Positions 15,465 through 22,994 of a DNA stretch of 22,994 bases are shown piece by piece. The DNA comes from Bacteroidota bacterium (GTDB taxonomy: Bacteria; Bacteroidota; Bacteroidia; Bacteroidales; F082), in contig NYYH01000083.1 in NCBI GenBank assembly GCA_002686705.1, positions 1 through 22,994 of the forward strand, in the 5' to 3' direction. Position 1 is the stretch's first letter; every line of letters starts with the position of its first letter. Position numbers and translations under genes: made by a program. The notes beneath the pieces are model-generated. The model made no database searches and had not been told where the DNA came from. It saw only the letters and a program-made list of their open reading frames with translations.

Positions 15465-17249
15465 TTAGAATTTGTATACTTCATCCTCTATAACTTTACC
15501 AGCGATTCTCCTTCTTGCTTCTTTAACATTTACCGAGTAAGTTTTTGTTAAAGTATCTAGCGCTTCACTAAGCAATTTCTTTTGAGTACCTTTAGTAAAG
15601 GAACCAATTGCATCAAATCCTGACTTATAAACTGTATTTGCTATATCCTGAGTAAGAACATCCAGTATGTCCTTGTAAACGGAAATATTAGGTTTTAAGT
15701 TGTTTTTTTCAAGTTTTTCAACACGTAACAAAGTGGATTCTAGAACATACACATCCATCATCATATCAGAGATATTCATAAGCACTTCCTCTTCAAACAC
15801 CAGTTGCCTTTTAAAAGTATCCTGAATTACGGGAAGTAACATTAAAACAGCCGTTTTCAGATTATTAACAAATGCATGCTTTGCTTTATAATAATCTCCT
15901 TCCGACAAATCAACACCAACAATTTTGTCAAGGTTATTAAGGACAGCATTCGCAGCTTCGAATAGATCAATTTTGTGCTTCATTCCTTTTTTCATTGTTG
16001 AATCAACAGTTATGAGTCTGTTTATCTCATTTGTGCCTTCAAAGATTCTGTTAATTCTTGAGTCACGATAGGATCTGTCTGCTGGAGCTTCAGAAGAAAA
16101 TCCCATTCCTCCATATATCTGTACCATTTCATCCACAATATAATCTAAAGCTTCGGAGCCATATACTTTAAGAAGAGCACATTCGGGCTCATACTCAGCA
16201 ACTCCTTCAATATTAGCTTCACCATAGGTACTTCCTTGCTCAAGTAAACTCTCGATACTATCCTCCATATCTTTACTTGCACGGTAAACGGCAGATTCAG
16301 TAGCGAACATTTTAATAATTTGCTCTGCTATTTTATATTTAATGGCACCAAACTCTGATAGGAACATATTAAACTGTTTACGCTCATTAGCATATGTAAC
16401 AGAGTTATTGATAGCACGCCTCATTCCTCCAATAACTGTAGCTCCTAATTTTATGCGGCCTATGTGAAGTATATTTAAAGCAATTCTAAAACCAATACCT
16501 CTTTTACCAAGCAGATTTTCAACGGGTACTTTTACATCGTTAAAAAATATCTGACGAGTAGAGGAACCTTTTATTCCCATTTTATGTTCTTCAGGGTTCA
16601 TGGTAATTCCTTCCCAGTCTGCTTCAACAATAAAAGCACTTAGAACCCTGTCGTTTTCAATTTTTGCAAAAACAGTAAGTACATCAGCAAAACCGCCATT
16701 AGTTATCCACATTTTCTGGCCATTCATTACATAATGAGTACCATCTTCCGAAAGTACTGCTTTTGTTTTCCCGGCATTAGCATCTGAACCTGCATTAGGT
16801 TCAGTTAAACAATAGGCTGCAAGTTTTTCACCAGTAGCAAGGCCAGGGACATATTTTTGATGTTGTTCATCATTACCATAATAAAGAATTGGTAATGTAC
16901 CGATACCAGTATGAGCCATAAAAGCTACCGAGAAAGAATAAGCAGATCCAATAGCCTCATTAGCTTTCATTGAAGTTAAAAATGATTGACCAAAACCATC
17001 AAGGTCTTCTGGTACTGATAAACCCAATAAGCCAAGCTCGCCTGCCTTTTTTAATAATAATGCCATAAGTCCTTCAGTATGGTCGTCAAGATCATCAAAA
17101 TGTGGAGCAATTTCAGTTTCAACAAAATCGTTACATGATTCAGCAATCATTAGTTGTTCTTCATCAAACTCTTCAGGTATAAAAACCTCATCAATAGTAA
17201 CTTCCCTAATTAAAAATTCCCCACCTCGAATAGCAGCTTTTGATTTCAT
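15465..17249 (-). CDS. Acyl-CoA dehydrogenase, large type with C-terminal extension
   Basis: This 594-residue flavoenzyme resembles the very-long-chain type rather than the 380-residue class. Seen: AYCLTEPNAGSDANAG at 145-160 (FAD and substrate loop), WITNGG at 181-186, the RIKLGATVIGGMRRAI helix at 265-280, and the catalytic base Glu404 in IFEGTNEINRL. Residues about 420-594 form an extra helical domain without catalytic residues, as in the VLCAD/ACAD9 group, where it helps dimerise or bind membranes. It is likely for long-chain fatty acyl-CoA oxidation. No thiolase, hydratase or electron-transfer flavoprotein gene is next to it in the window. The ATG has no strong ribosome-binding sequence. 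A -7-like element lies 30-37 bp upstream. Confidence 0.93.
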   Translation of the reverse strand: MKSKAAIRGGEFLIREVTIDEVFIPEEFDEEQLMIAESCNDFVETEIAPHFDDLDDHTEGLMALLLKKAGELGLLGLSVPEDLDGFGQSFLTSMKANEAIGSAYSFSVAFMAHTGIGTLPILYYGNDEQHQKYVPGLATGEKLAAYCLTEPNAGSDANAGKTKAVLSEDGTHYVMNGQKMWITNGGFADVLTVFAKIENDRVLSAFIVEADWEGITMNPEEHKMGIKGSSTRQIFFNDVKVPVENLLGKRGIGFRIALNILHIGRIKLGATVIGGMRRAINNSVTYANERKQFNMFLSEFGAIKYKIAEQIIKMFATESAVYRASKDMEDSIESLLEQGSTYGEANIEGVAEYEPECALLKVYGSEALDYIVDEMVQIYGGMGFSSEAPADRSYRDSRINRIFEGTNEINRLITVDSTMKKGMKHKIDLFEAANAVLNNLDKIVGVDLSEGDYYKAKHAFVNNLKTAVLMLLPVIQDTFKRQLVFEEEVLMNISDMMMDVYVLESTLLRVEKLEKNNLKPNISVYKDILDVLTQDIANTVYKSGFDAIGSFTKGTQKKLLSEALDTLTKTYSVNVKEARRRIAGKVIEDEVYKF

Positions 17250-17278
17250 TTCTATGTTTAATTAATTAATAAGTGCGA

Positions 17279-17286
17279 CAAAGATA
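17279..17286 (-). promoter_or_regulatory. Candidate -7 element for the large acyl-CoA dehydrogenase gene
   Basis: On the minus strand this reads TATCTTTG, an exact TAnnTTTG match about 30 bp upstream of the start codon. A -33 TTG is not present at the usual distance. Confidence 0.35.
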
Positions 17287-17371
17287 AAATTTGCATTTAA
17301 ATTAAATAATATAATTTTTTAAAAGAATTGACCTGGATTTTCAAGTGTAAGCGTTACTGTAAAAGCTTATT

Positions 17372-19918
17372 TTACACTTTTTCAATTTCCTTTGGTTTAG
17401 TGAAGGTTATTTTTATTTCATCCTTTTTGGTATCATATCCAACGTTAACTATTGTTCCTTCAGTTAATTTAGCTGATATAATTTCTTCGGCGAGTTGATC
17501 TTCAATATACTTTTGAATTGCCCTTTTAAGTGGTCTTGCGCCAAATTGCTCATCCCAACCTTTGTCGATAATAAAGTCCTTTGCTTTTGCGGTTACTTTC
17601 ATTTTGTAACCAAGCATGTTTATTCTTTCAAAAAGATTGGCCAATTCAATTTCAATAATCTTATGAATTTCTTTCCTTTCAAGTGGTTCAAATATCACCA
17701 CATCATCAATTCGGTTAAGAAACTCAGGGGCAAAAGCTCTTTTCAAGGCTGTTTCGATAACACCTTGTGCATGAGATGTACGAGCCTCAACTTTAGCTTT
17801 AGTGCTAAACCCAACACCAGTACCAAAATCTTTTAATTGGCGTGAACCAATGTTGGAAGTCATGATTATAATAGTATTCTTAAAGTCAACTTTACGTCCT
17901 AATCCGTCAGTTAACTGCCCGTCGTCAAGTACCTGTAATAGCAGGTGGAAAATATCGGGATGAGCCTTCTCGATCTCATCCAGAAGAATAATAGAATAAG
18001 GTTTTCGCCTGACTTTTTCAGTTAATTGTCCGCCTTCTTCATATCCCACATATCCCGGAGGTGCACCAACAAGTCTTGATACAGCAAACTTCTCCATATA
18101 TTCGCTCATATCAACACGAATTAGAGCATCCTGTGAGTCGAAAATATATTTGGCTAACATTTTTGCTAAATATGTTTTTCCTACTCCTGTAGGGCCTAAA
18201 AATATGAAGGTTCCAATTGGTTTATGAGGATCTTTTAATCCAGCCCGGTTACGCCTTATGGCCTTAACAACCTTTTTAACTGCTACTGTCTGACCAATAA
18301 CCTCTTTATTCAGTTCCGGTTCCATGTTTATCAAACGATTACCTTCGCTTTGTGCAATGTTTTTCATTGGAATTCCGGTCATCATAGCAACAACTTCAGC
18401 CACATGATCTTCAGTAACATTCTCGCGATGTACCTTAGCATCGTCCGACCATCTTTTTTTTGCTCTAACCAGTTCATCTGTATATCTACGTTCAATATCC
18501 CTAAATTGTGCAGCTTCTTCAAACTTTTGGCTTTTTATGGCTTTAGTTTTGTTTGTCTTTATTTCTTCAATAGAATTTTCAAGATTTATTATTTCAGTGG
18601 GAACATGGATATTACTAATATGTACCATGGCTCCGGCCTCATCCAATGCATCAATAGCTTTGTCTGGCAAAAATCTGTCTGAAATGTATCTGTTAGTAAG
18701 CTGAACACAAGCATCTATAGATTCTTTCGAATATTTTACCAGGTGATGATCCTCATATTTCTCTTTAATATTATTAAGAATATGTACTGTTTCTTCGGCA
18801 GAAGTGGCATCAACCAGTATTTTCTGGAAACGTCTTTCAAGAGCTCCGTCTTTTTCAATATATTGACGATATTCGTCTAACGTTGTTGCACCTATACATT
18901 GTAATTCTCCGCGAGCTAGTGCCGGCTTAAACATGTTAGAGGCATCCAGTGATCCTGATGCATTACCAGCCCCGACAATTGTGTGGATCTCATCAATAAA
19001 AAGAATGATATTAGGATTTTTAGTAAGCTCATTTAATACAGCTTTCATCCGTTCTTCAAACTGTCCACGATATTTAGTGCCGGCAACAATAGAGGCAAGA
19101 TCGAGAGTTACAATTCGTTTGTTGAATAATGCTCTTGAAACTTTTCTGTTAACAATACGCAAAGCTAATCCCTCGGCAATTGCCGATTTACCAACTCCGG
19201 GTTCACCGATCAGGATAGGGTTATTTTTTTTGCGTCTGCTAAGTATCTGGGCAATACGCTGAAGTTCTGATTCTCTACCAACAATAGGGTCTAGTCTTCC
19301 TTCTTCTGCATATTTTGTGAGGTCGCGACCAAAATTATCCAGAACCGGAGTTGTGGATTTGGGATTTGCTGATTTTTTTTCACTTGCTCCAATAGGTTTT
19401 TCGCCTTCAGGAGGCAGATCTTCTTCGGTATCACCAGTCATTTCGGATTTAGGCTCGATGAAATTAGGTATATCGCTTTGCTCCTTAACAATAGAAGTGA
19501 GTTCTTCTTTTATCGAATCATAATTCACCCCTTCTTTACCTAACATATTGGTAACCAAATTACTATTATCCTTTAGTATAGCCAAAAGTAAGTGCTCAGT
19601 TCCAATTAAATCTGAGTTAAAAACTTTAGCTTCGAGATATGTAATTTTCAAGGCCTTCTCCACCTGCTTAACTAATGGGATATTTTCCATTTTAGCACTT
19701 TCAGCATTGGGATTTTTAATAGAATCTTCTATATCCTTCTTGCATTTATTCAGGTCAACACCAAAATATTTTAATAATTGAATCGCCATTCCATCACCAT
19801 CGCGTATTATACCCAATAATAGATGCTCAAGGCCAATATAATTATTTCCCAACCTAACTGCTTCTTCGCGGCTAAACGACAGTACATCTTTTACTCGTTG
19901 AGAAAATTTTGCTTCCAT
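17372..19918 (-). CDS. clpC: ATP-dependent Clp protease ATPase subunit ClpC
   Basis: This Hsp100 unfoldase feeds proteins into the ClpP protease. The 848 residues hold two Clp-N repeats (about 1-145), a linker rich in Pro and Glu (150-195), AAA module D1 with Walker A GEPGVGKS at 238-245 and Walker B ILFIDEIH at 305-312, a short coiled/UVR middle segment (about 445-490) typical of ClpC rather than ClpB, AAA module D2 with Walker A GPTGVGKT at 575-582 and LLDEIEKAH at 645-653, and a ClpP-docking loop TGVGF at 700-704. The C-terminal D2-small domain is complete. No mcsA/mcsB or ctsR genes, the usual Firmicutes partners, are present. It is divergent from gyrA. Confidence 0.95.
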   Translation of the reverse strand: MEAKFSQRVKDVLSFSREEAVRLGNNYIGLEHLLLGIIRDGDGMAIQLLKYFGVDLNKCKKDIEDSIKNPNAESAKMENIPLVKQVEKALKITYLEAKVFNSDLIGTEHLLLAILKDNSNLVTNMLGKEGVNYDSIKEELTSIVKEQSDIPNFIEPKSEMTGDTEEDLPPEGEKPIGASEKKSANPKSTTPVLDNFGRDLTKYAEEGRLDPIVGRESELQRIAQILSRRKKNNPILIGEPGVGKSAIAEGLALRIVNRKVSRALFNKRIVTLDLASIVAGTKYRGQFEERMKAVLNELTKNPNIILFIDEIHTIVGAGNASGSLDASNMFKPALARGELQCIGATTLDEYRQYIEKDGALERRFQKILVDATSAEETVHILNNIKEKYEDHHLVKYSKESIDACVQLTNRYISDRFLPDKAIDALDEAGAMVHISNIHVPTEIINLENSIEEIKTNKTKAIKSQKFEEAAQFRDIERRYTDELVRAKKRWSDDAKVHRENVTEDHVAEVVAMMTGIPMKNIAQSEGNRLINMEPELNKEVIGQTVAVKKVVKAIRRNRAGLKDPHKPIGTFIFLGPTGVGKTYLAKMLAKYIFDSQDALIRVDMSEYMEKFAVSRLVGAPPGYVGYEEGGQLTEKVRRKPYSIILLDEIEKAHPDIFHLLLQVLDDGQLTDGLGRKVDFKNTIIIMTSNIGSRQLKDFGTGVGFSTKAKVEARTSHAQGVIETALKRAFAPEFLNRIDDVVIFEPLERKEIHKIIEIELANLFERINMLGYKMKVTAKAKDFIIDKGWDEQFGARPLKRAIQKYIEDQLAEEIISAKLTEGTIVNVGYDTKKDEIKITFTKPKEIEKV

Positions 19919-20077
19919 AATATATATATTTAATTCTGCAAAATTAATTAAAAGGTAACAAATTAGCGTATAATAGCAATGAAAATTTCAGAAAAGGAGT
20001 AGAATAGTAACAATTGATCTATTTTTAGAATACTTGAATAGGGTACTATTACTAAGTTTTAGCTGATAAGTCGCCAA

Positions 20078-20096
20078 ACTAACCATATTGGTTGGT
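20078..20096. promoter_or_regulatory. Operator-like palindrome in the clpC-gyrA gap
   Basis: ACTAACCATATTGGTTGGT has two 8-bp arms separated by TAT and only one mismatch (third position against its partner). The ACCA/TGGT arms resemble operators bound by TetR-family repressors. No TetR-type gene is in the window, so the binding protein is unknown. Confidence 0.35.
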
Positions 20097-20232
20097 TGTC
20101 AAATTCAATTAATATTTTATCGAAATTTACTTAGATTTCAACAACTTTTGTTAATTTTAACGGGCATTAGATTTTATTAACATATTACGTAGATATGTTA
20201 GTAAAAAATTAAGATGATATGTCTTAAATACG

Positions 20233-20240
20233 TATTTTTG
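20233..20240 (+). promoter_or_regulatory. Candidate -7 element for gyrA
   Basis: TATTTTTG matches TAnnTTTG, 38 bp before the gyrA ATG. No -33 TTG at 19-21 bp upstream. Confidence 0.35.
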
Positions 20241-20278
20241 TACGTTTTTTTAATAGGATCAAAATCAAGAAGTTTTTC

Positions 20279-22522
20279 ATGGAAAGTGTATTTGAAGGAG
20301 AGAGAATTGTAAATGTAAATATTGAGAATCAAATGAAATCTGCCTACATTGATTATTCAATGTCGGTAATAGTTTCAAGAGCATTGCCAGATGTAAGGGA
20401 TGGATTAAAACCTGTACACAGAAGAGTGTTGTTTGGTATGCATGAGATTGGCGTATATTCGAACAGGCCTTATAAGAAATCTGCCAGAATAGTAGGAGAG
20501 GTGCTTGGTAAATACCATCCACACGGTGATACATCAGTTTACGACTCGATGGTTAGAATGGCTCAGGATTGGTCACTTAGATATCCATTGGTACAAGGCC
20601 AGGGAAACTTTGGTTCTATTGACGGTGATAATCCTGCTGCAATGCGATATACTGAGGTAAGACTCAGGAAGATAGCAGAAGAGATGTTGGTTGATATCGA
20701 AAAGGATACTGTTGATCATCAGCTTAACTTCGATGATTCCCTAAAAGAACCTGTTGTTCTGCCGGCACAATTTCCAAACTTGCTGGTTAATGGAGCATCG
20801 GGTATTGCCGTAGGTATGGCAACAAATATGGCTCCTCATAATTTAAGTCAGGTAATTGACGGGACTCTAGCCTATATTGACGATAACGAAATTGATATCT
20901 CAGAATTAATTAAGCTGGTACAGGCTCCGGATTTTCCTACCGGCGGAATAATTTACGGTTATGAAGGGGTAATAAACGCCTTTGAAACGGGCCGTGGCCG
21001 TGTTATGATGCGTGGCGAGATAAGTGTTGAAGAATCATCCGGTGGACGTGAGCAGTTAATCGCTACTTCAATCCCTTATCAGGTTAATAAAGCTGAAATG
21101 ATCCGCAAAACAGCTGATCTTATAAATGAGAAGAAAATAGAAGGTATCTCTGATATTAATGATGAATCGGATAGAAATGGGATGAGAATAGTTTATGATC
21201 TTAAAAGAGATGCTATTCCCAACATTGTTATCAATAAATTATACCAGCTTACATCGTTACAAAGCTCATTTAGTGTGAATAATGTTGCCTTGGTTAAAGG
21301 TCGTCCGAAAACATTAAACCTACAGGAATTAATCAAATATTTTGTTGAGCATCGTCATGAAGTAGTAACACGCAGGACAGAGTATGATCTTAAGGAAGCT
21401 GAACGTAAGGCACATATACTGGAAGGTTTGCTCGTTGCTCTTGATAATTTGGATGCAATTATTGCATTGATCAGAGCTTCATTAACTCCCGAAGACGCCA
21501 GAAATGGACTAATAAGCAATTATGACCTGTCTGAAATTCAAGCCAGGGCTATTCTCGATATGAGACTCCAGAAATTAACAGGACTTGAGAGGGACAAGAT
21601 CAAAAAAGATTATGAAGAATTGCAAACTCTGATTGGGGAACTAAAAGAAATATTGGAAAGCTTTGAACTAAGAATGAGCATCGTTAAAACAGAGCTTATT
21701 GCTATTAAGGAACAGTATGGTGATGAAAGAAAATCGCAGGTTGTTTATACTGCGGAGGATATAAGTATGGAAGACCTCATTCCGGATGAGAAAGTGGTAA
21801 TAACCATTTCTCATATGGGATACATTAAACGTACTGCACTTACTGAATACCGTCAACAGAAAAGGGGAGGGCGTGGATCGAAAGGAAGTACTACACGAAA
21901 TGAAGATTTTCTGGAGCATCTATTTGTTGCAACCAACCATAACTATATGCTTTTCTTTACCGAACAAGGTAAAGTATTCTGGATGCGAGTTTTTGAGATT
22001 CCGGAAGGCACCAAAACTTCAAAAGGAAGAGCCATTCAGAACCTTATAAATATTAGCCCTGATGATAAGGTTAAGGCTATAATTAACACGAAAGATCTTA
22101 AGGATGAGGAATATATAAACAGTCATTTTATTGTACTGGCAACAAAAAAAGGTGTTATTAAGAAAACATCTCTTGAGGCTTACTCGCGTCCACGTCAAAA
22201 TGGAATAAACGCAATTACAATACGCGAAGGTGATGAGCTGCTGGTAGCAAGACTAACCAATGGTACTAACGACATATTAATGGCCGTTAAATCGGGTAAA
22301 ACAGTTCGGTTTAAAGAGGAAAAAGTAAGGGTAATGGGCCGTAATGCTTCCGGAGTTAGAGGAATTACACTTCGTAGTGAAAAAGATGAAGTTGTCGGCA
22401 TGATTTGTTTGGAAAATACTGAATATACAATCCTGGTTGTATCAGAAAAGGGATATGGAAAGCGCTCAGAAGTTGATGATTATCGTATAACAAATAGAGG
22501 AGGAAAGGTGTTAAAACGCTGA
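20279..22522 (+). CDS. gyrA: DNA gyrase subunit A, frameshifted near the 3' end
   Basis: GyrA cuts and reseals DNA in the A2B2 gyrase that introduces negative supercoils. The winged-helix/tower/coiled-coil part (1 to about 490) is intact: the catalytic Tyr124 in AAMRYTEVRL and the quinolone-region helix YHPHGDTSVYD (79-89; Thr85 occupies the place of E. coli Ser83). The C-terminal beta-pinwheel carries the GyrA box QKRGGRG at 527-533, which marks this as GyrA rather than ParC. After Lys743 (AAG, 22505-22507) the frame goes wrong: four aberrant residues (VLKR) precede a TGA at 22520. The correct continuation lies in another frame from 22507. It reads as loss of one G in the sequence AAAGGTG (expected AAAGGGTG). 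As written the 747-residue product lacks the last blade and acidic tail. The gene is essential, so sequence error is likely. Confidence 0.95.
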   Translation: MESVFEGERIVNVNIENQMKSAYIDYSMSVIVSRALPDVRDGLKPVHRRVLFGMHEIGVYSNRPYKKSARIVGEVLGKYHPHGDTSVYDSMVRMAQDWSLRYPLVQGQGNFGSIDGDNPAAMRYTEVRLRKIAEEMLVDIEKDTVDHQLNFDDSLKEPVVLPAQFPNLLVNGASGIAVGMATNMAPHNLSQVIDGTLAYIDDNEIDISELIKLVQAPDFPTGGIIYGYEGVINAFETGRGRVMMRGEISVEESSGGREQLIATSIPYQVNKAEMIRKTADLINEKKIEGISDINDESDRNGMRIVYDLKRDAIPNIVINKLYQLTSLQSSFSVNNVALVKGRPKTLNLQELIKYFVEHRHEVVTRRTEYDLKEAERKAHILEGLLVALDNLDAIIALIRASLTPEDARNGLISNYDLSEIQARAILDMRLQKLTGLERDKIKKDYEELQTLIGELKEILESFELRMSIVKTELIAIKEQYGDERKSQVVYTAEDISMEDLIPDEKVVITISHMGYIKRTALTEYRQQKRGGRGSKGSTTRNEDFLEHLFVATNHNYMLFFTEQGKVFWMRVFEIPEGTKTSKGRAIQNLINISPDDKVKAIINTKDLKDEEYINSHFIVLATKKGVIKKTSLEAYSRPRQNGINAITIREGDELLVARLTNGTNDILMAVKSGKTVRFKEEKVRVMGRNASGVRGITLRSEKDEVVGMICLENTEYTILVVSEKGYGKRSEVDDYRITNRGGKVLKR

Positions 22523-22818
22523 ATATCACTGAGAAAACAGGCAATCTTATAGCATTAAAGAATGTTACGGATGAGGATGATCTGATGATAATCAATAAGT
22601 CAGGTATTGCAATTAGAATGTCTGTTAAAGATCTCCGTGTTATGGGACGTGCAACGCAAGGGGTAAGGCTGATTAGAATTGACGAAGGTGATGAAATTGC
22701 AGCTGTCGCAAAAGTTGATATCGATGCTGGGGACGAAACTGAACTCCTTGATGATGACGATCCTCAAGACAGTGAAAATGAAGGTAATAACATCGAGGAA
22801 AGTGACAATACTGAATAA
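22507..22818 (+). CDS. gyrA: Detached C-terminal part of gyrA
   Basis: In the shifted frame this stretch encodes GVKTLNITEKTG then KNVTDEDDLMIINKSG, MSVKDLRVMGRATQGVRLI and a highly acidic tail (DETELLDDDDPQ…EESD), a typical end of a Bacteroidota GyrA. It has no start codon at its 5' end; the first ATG in frame is at 22585. Joined to the upstream frame with one inserted base, GyrA would be about 846 residues, the expected size. The acidic tail in GyrA tunes DNA wrapping. It should be read as one gene with the previous entry. Confidence 0.92.
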   Translation, partial: GVKTLNITEKTGNLIALKNVTDEDDLMIINKSGIAIRMSVKDLRVMGRATQGVRLIRIDEGDEIAAVAKVDIDAGDETELLDDDDPQDSENEGNNIEESDNTE

Positions 22819-22843
22819 TTATTTAAAAATAATATATATTTAT

Positions 22844-22876
22844 GGTGCAAATTTGGTTAATAATTATATTTGCTCC
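22844..22876 (+). terminator. Possible terminator after gyrA
   Basis: GGTGCAAAT at 22844-22852 pairs with ATTTGCTCC at 22868-22876 with one mismatch and a 15-nt AT-rich loop, 26 bp after the gyrA stop. The following bases are AT-rich without a clean T-run, so termination strength is doubtful. Confidence 0.4.
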
Positions 22877-22951
22877 TAATTATTAAATTTTATACAGATG
22901 AAATACCCATGAGCTAAAAATAGCACACCAACCGAGAATGAATATTGTGGG

Positions 22952-22980
22952 TAACTTTGTGACATTGTCTCATAAAGTTA
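22952..22980. repeat. 11-bp inverted repeat near the window edge
   Basis: TAACTTTGTGA at 22952-22962 and TCATAAAGTTA at 22970-22980 are complementary over 11 bp with a single G:T, around a 7-nt loop. The first arm also begins with TAACTTTG, a TAnnTTTG match. It may be an operator over the next gene's promoter or a leader hairpin. An ATG at 22988 could begin the next gene, which leaves the window. Confidence 0.4.
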
Positions 22981-22994
22981 ACATAAAATGGAAA

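Larger units (their letters stand above)
19919..20278. other. 360-bp intergenic region between divergent clpC and gyrA
   Basis: No plausible gene is seen. It holds a minus-strand TAATTTTG (19939-19946) near clpC, a plus-strand TATTTTTG (20233-20240) before gyrA, a near-perfect 19-bp palindrome at 20078-20096, and a looser inverted pair AATAGTA (20003-20009) / TACTATT (20044-20050). It is very AT-rich, as expected of a divergent promoter region. Confidence 0.7.

Noticed and set aside
17495..19781. Several open frames of 70-110 codons on the plus strand opposite clpC
   Set aside because: They lie wholly antisense to an intact, strongly conserved clpC and have the low-complexity composition of antisense shadows.
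20515..20545. Quinolone-resistance mutation in gyrA (Thr85 in place of Ser)
   Set aside because: Thr is a natural residue at this position in several bacteria; without the wild-type of this species it cannot be called a mutation.
1..22994. CRISPR array, tRNA/rRNA genes, insertion sequences or defence genes
   Set aside because: I found no regularly spaced repeats, no cloverleaf-like sequence, no transposase and no nuclease or toxin family in any gap or gene; the window is mostly housekeeping DNA.

Overview
The window looks like chromosomal DNA of a member of the Bacteroidota, possibly a Bacteroidales/Marinilabiliales-type organism. The phylum call rests on AT-rich coding DNA, on several copies of the Bacteroidota -7 promoter element TAnnTTTG upstream of genes (one with a TTG box 20 bp further up), on weak or absent Shine-Dalgarno sequences before most genes, and on the protein types. 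The order-level placement is a guess. Most of the window is housekeeping DNA. I do not see a defence system, CRISPR array, prophage, insertion sequence, tRNA or rRNA.

Layout. Positions 1-1662 hold a compact three-gene operon: two tandem DUF4395 membrane proteins and a membrane-anchored thioredoxin-like protein, behind a good Bacteroidota-type promoter. Positions 1828-4554 hold a DUF302 protein, an MFS transporter and a homocysteine S-methyltransferase family enzyme. Positions 4651-7854 (minus strand) hold uvrB followed 12 bp later by a lipoprotein gene. Positions 8025-9503 hold a solitary glycerol kinase gene. Positions 9569-10144 are a small exported beta-barrel-like gene interrupted by one in-frame TGA. 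Positions 10321-11631 hold a short-chain dehydrogenase and a small acidic unknown protein. Position 11673-12605 (minus) is xerD. Positions 12850-17249 hold two acyl-CoA dehydrogenases flanking a GT87-type membrane glycosyltransferase. Positions 17372-22818 hold clpC (minus) divergent from gyrA (plus) across a 360 bp intergenic region.

How the genes work together. uvrB (excision repair), xerD (chromosome dimer resolution), gyrA (supercoiling) and clpC (proteolysis) are core maintenance genes that share a neighbourhood rather than one pathway. The two acyl-CoA dehydrogenases point to fatty-acyl or branched-acyl oxidation. The DUF4395/DUF4395/thioredoxin operon is the best candidate for an under-described functional unit: it pairs a membrane protein carrying a conserved-looking CxxC with a membrane-tethered CxxC thioredoxin, and the second DUF4395 copy has lost one of the two cysteines.

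Two lesions stand out. gyrA is frameshifted near its 3' end by what reads as one missing G, detaching the last ~103 residues. The barrel gene has a Trp-to-TGA type stop at codon 81. In an essential gene such as gyrA a sequencing or assembly error is the first explanation; the second lesion could be an error or a genuine pseudogene.
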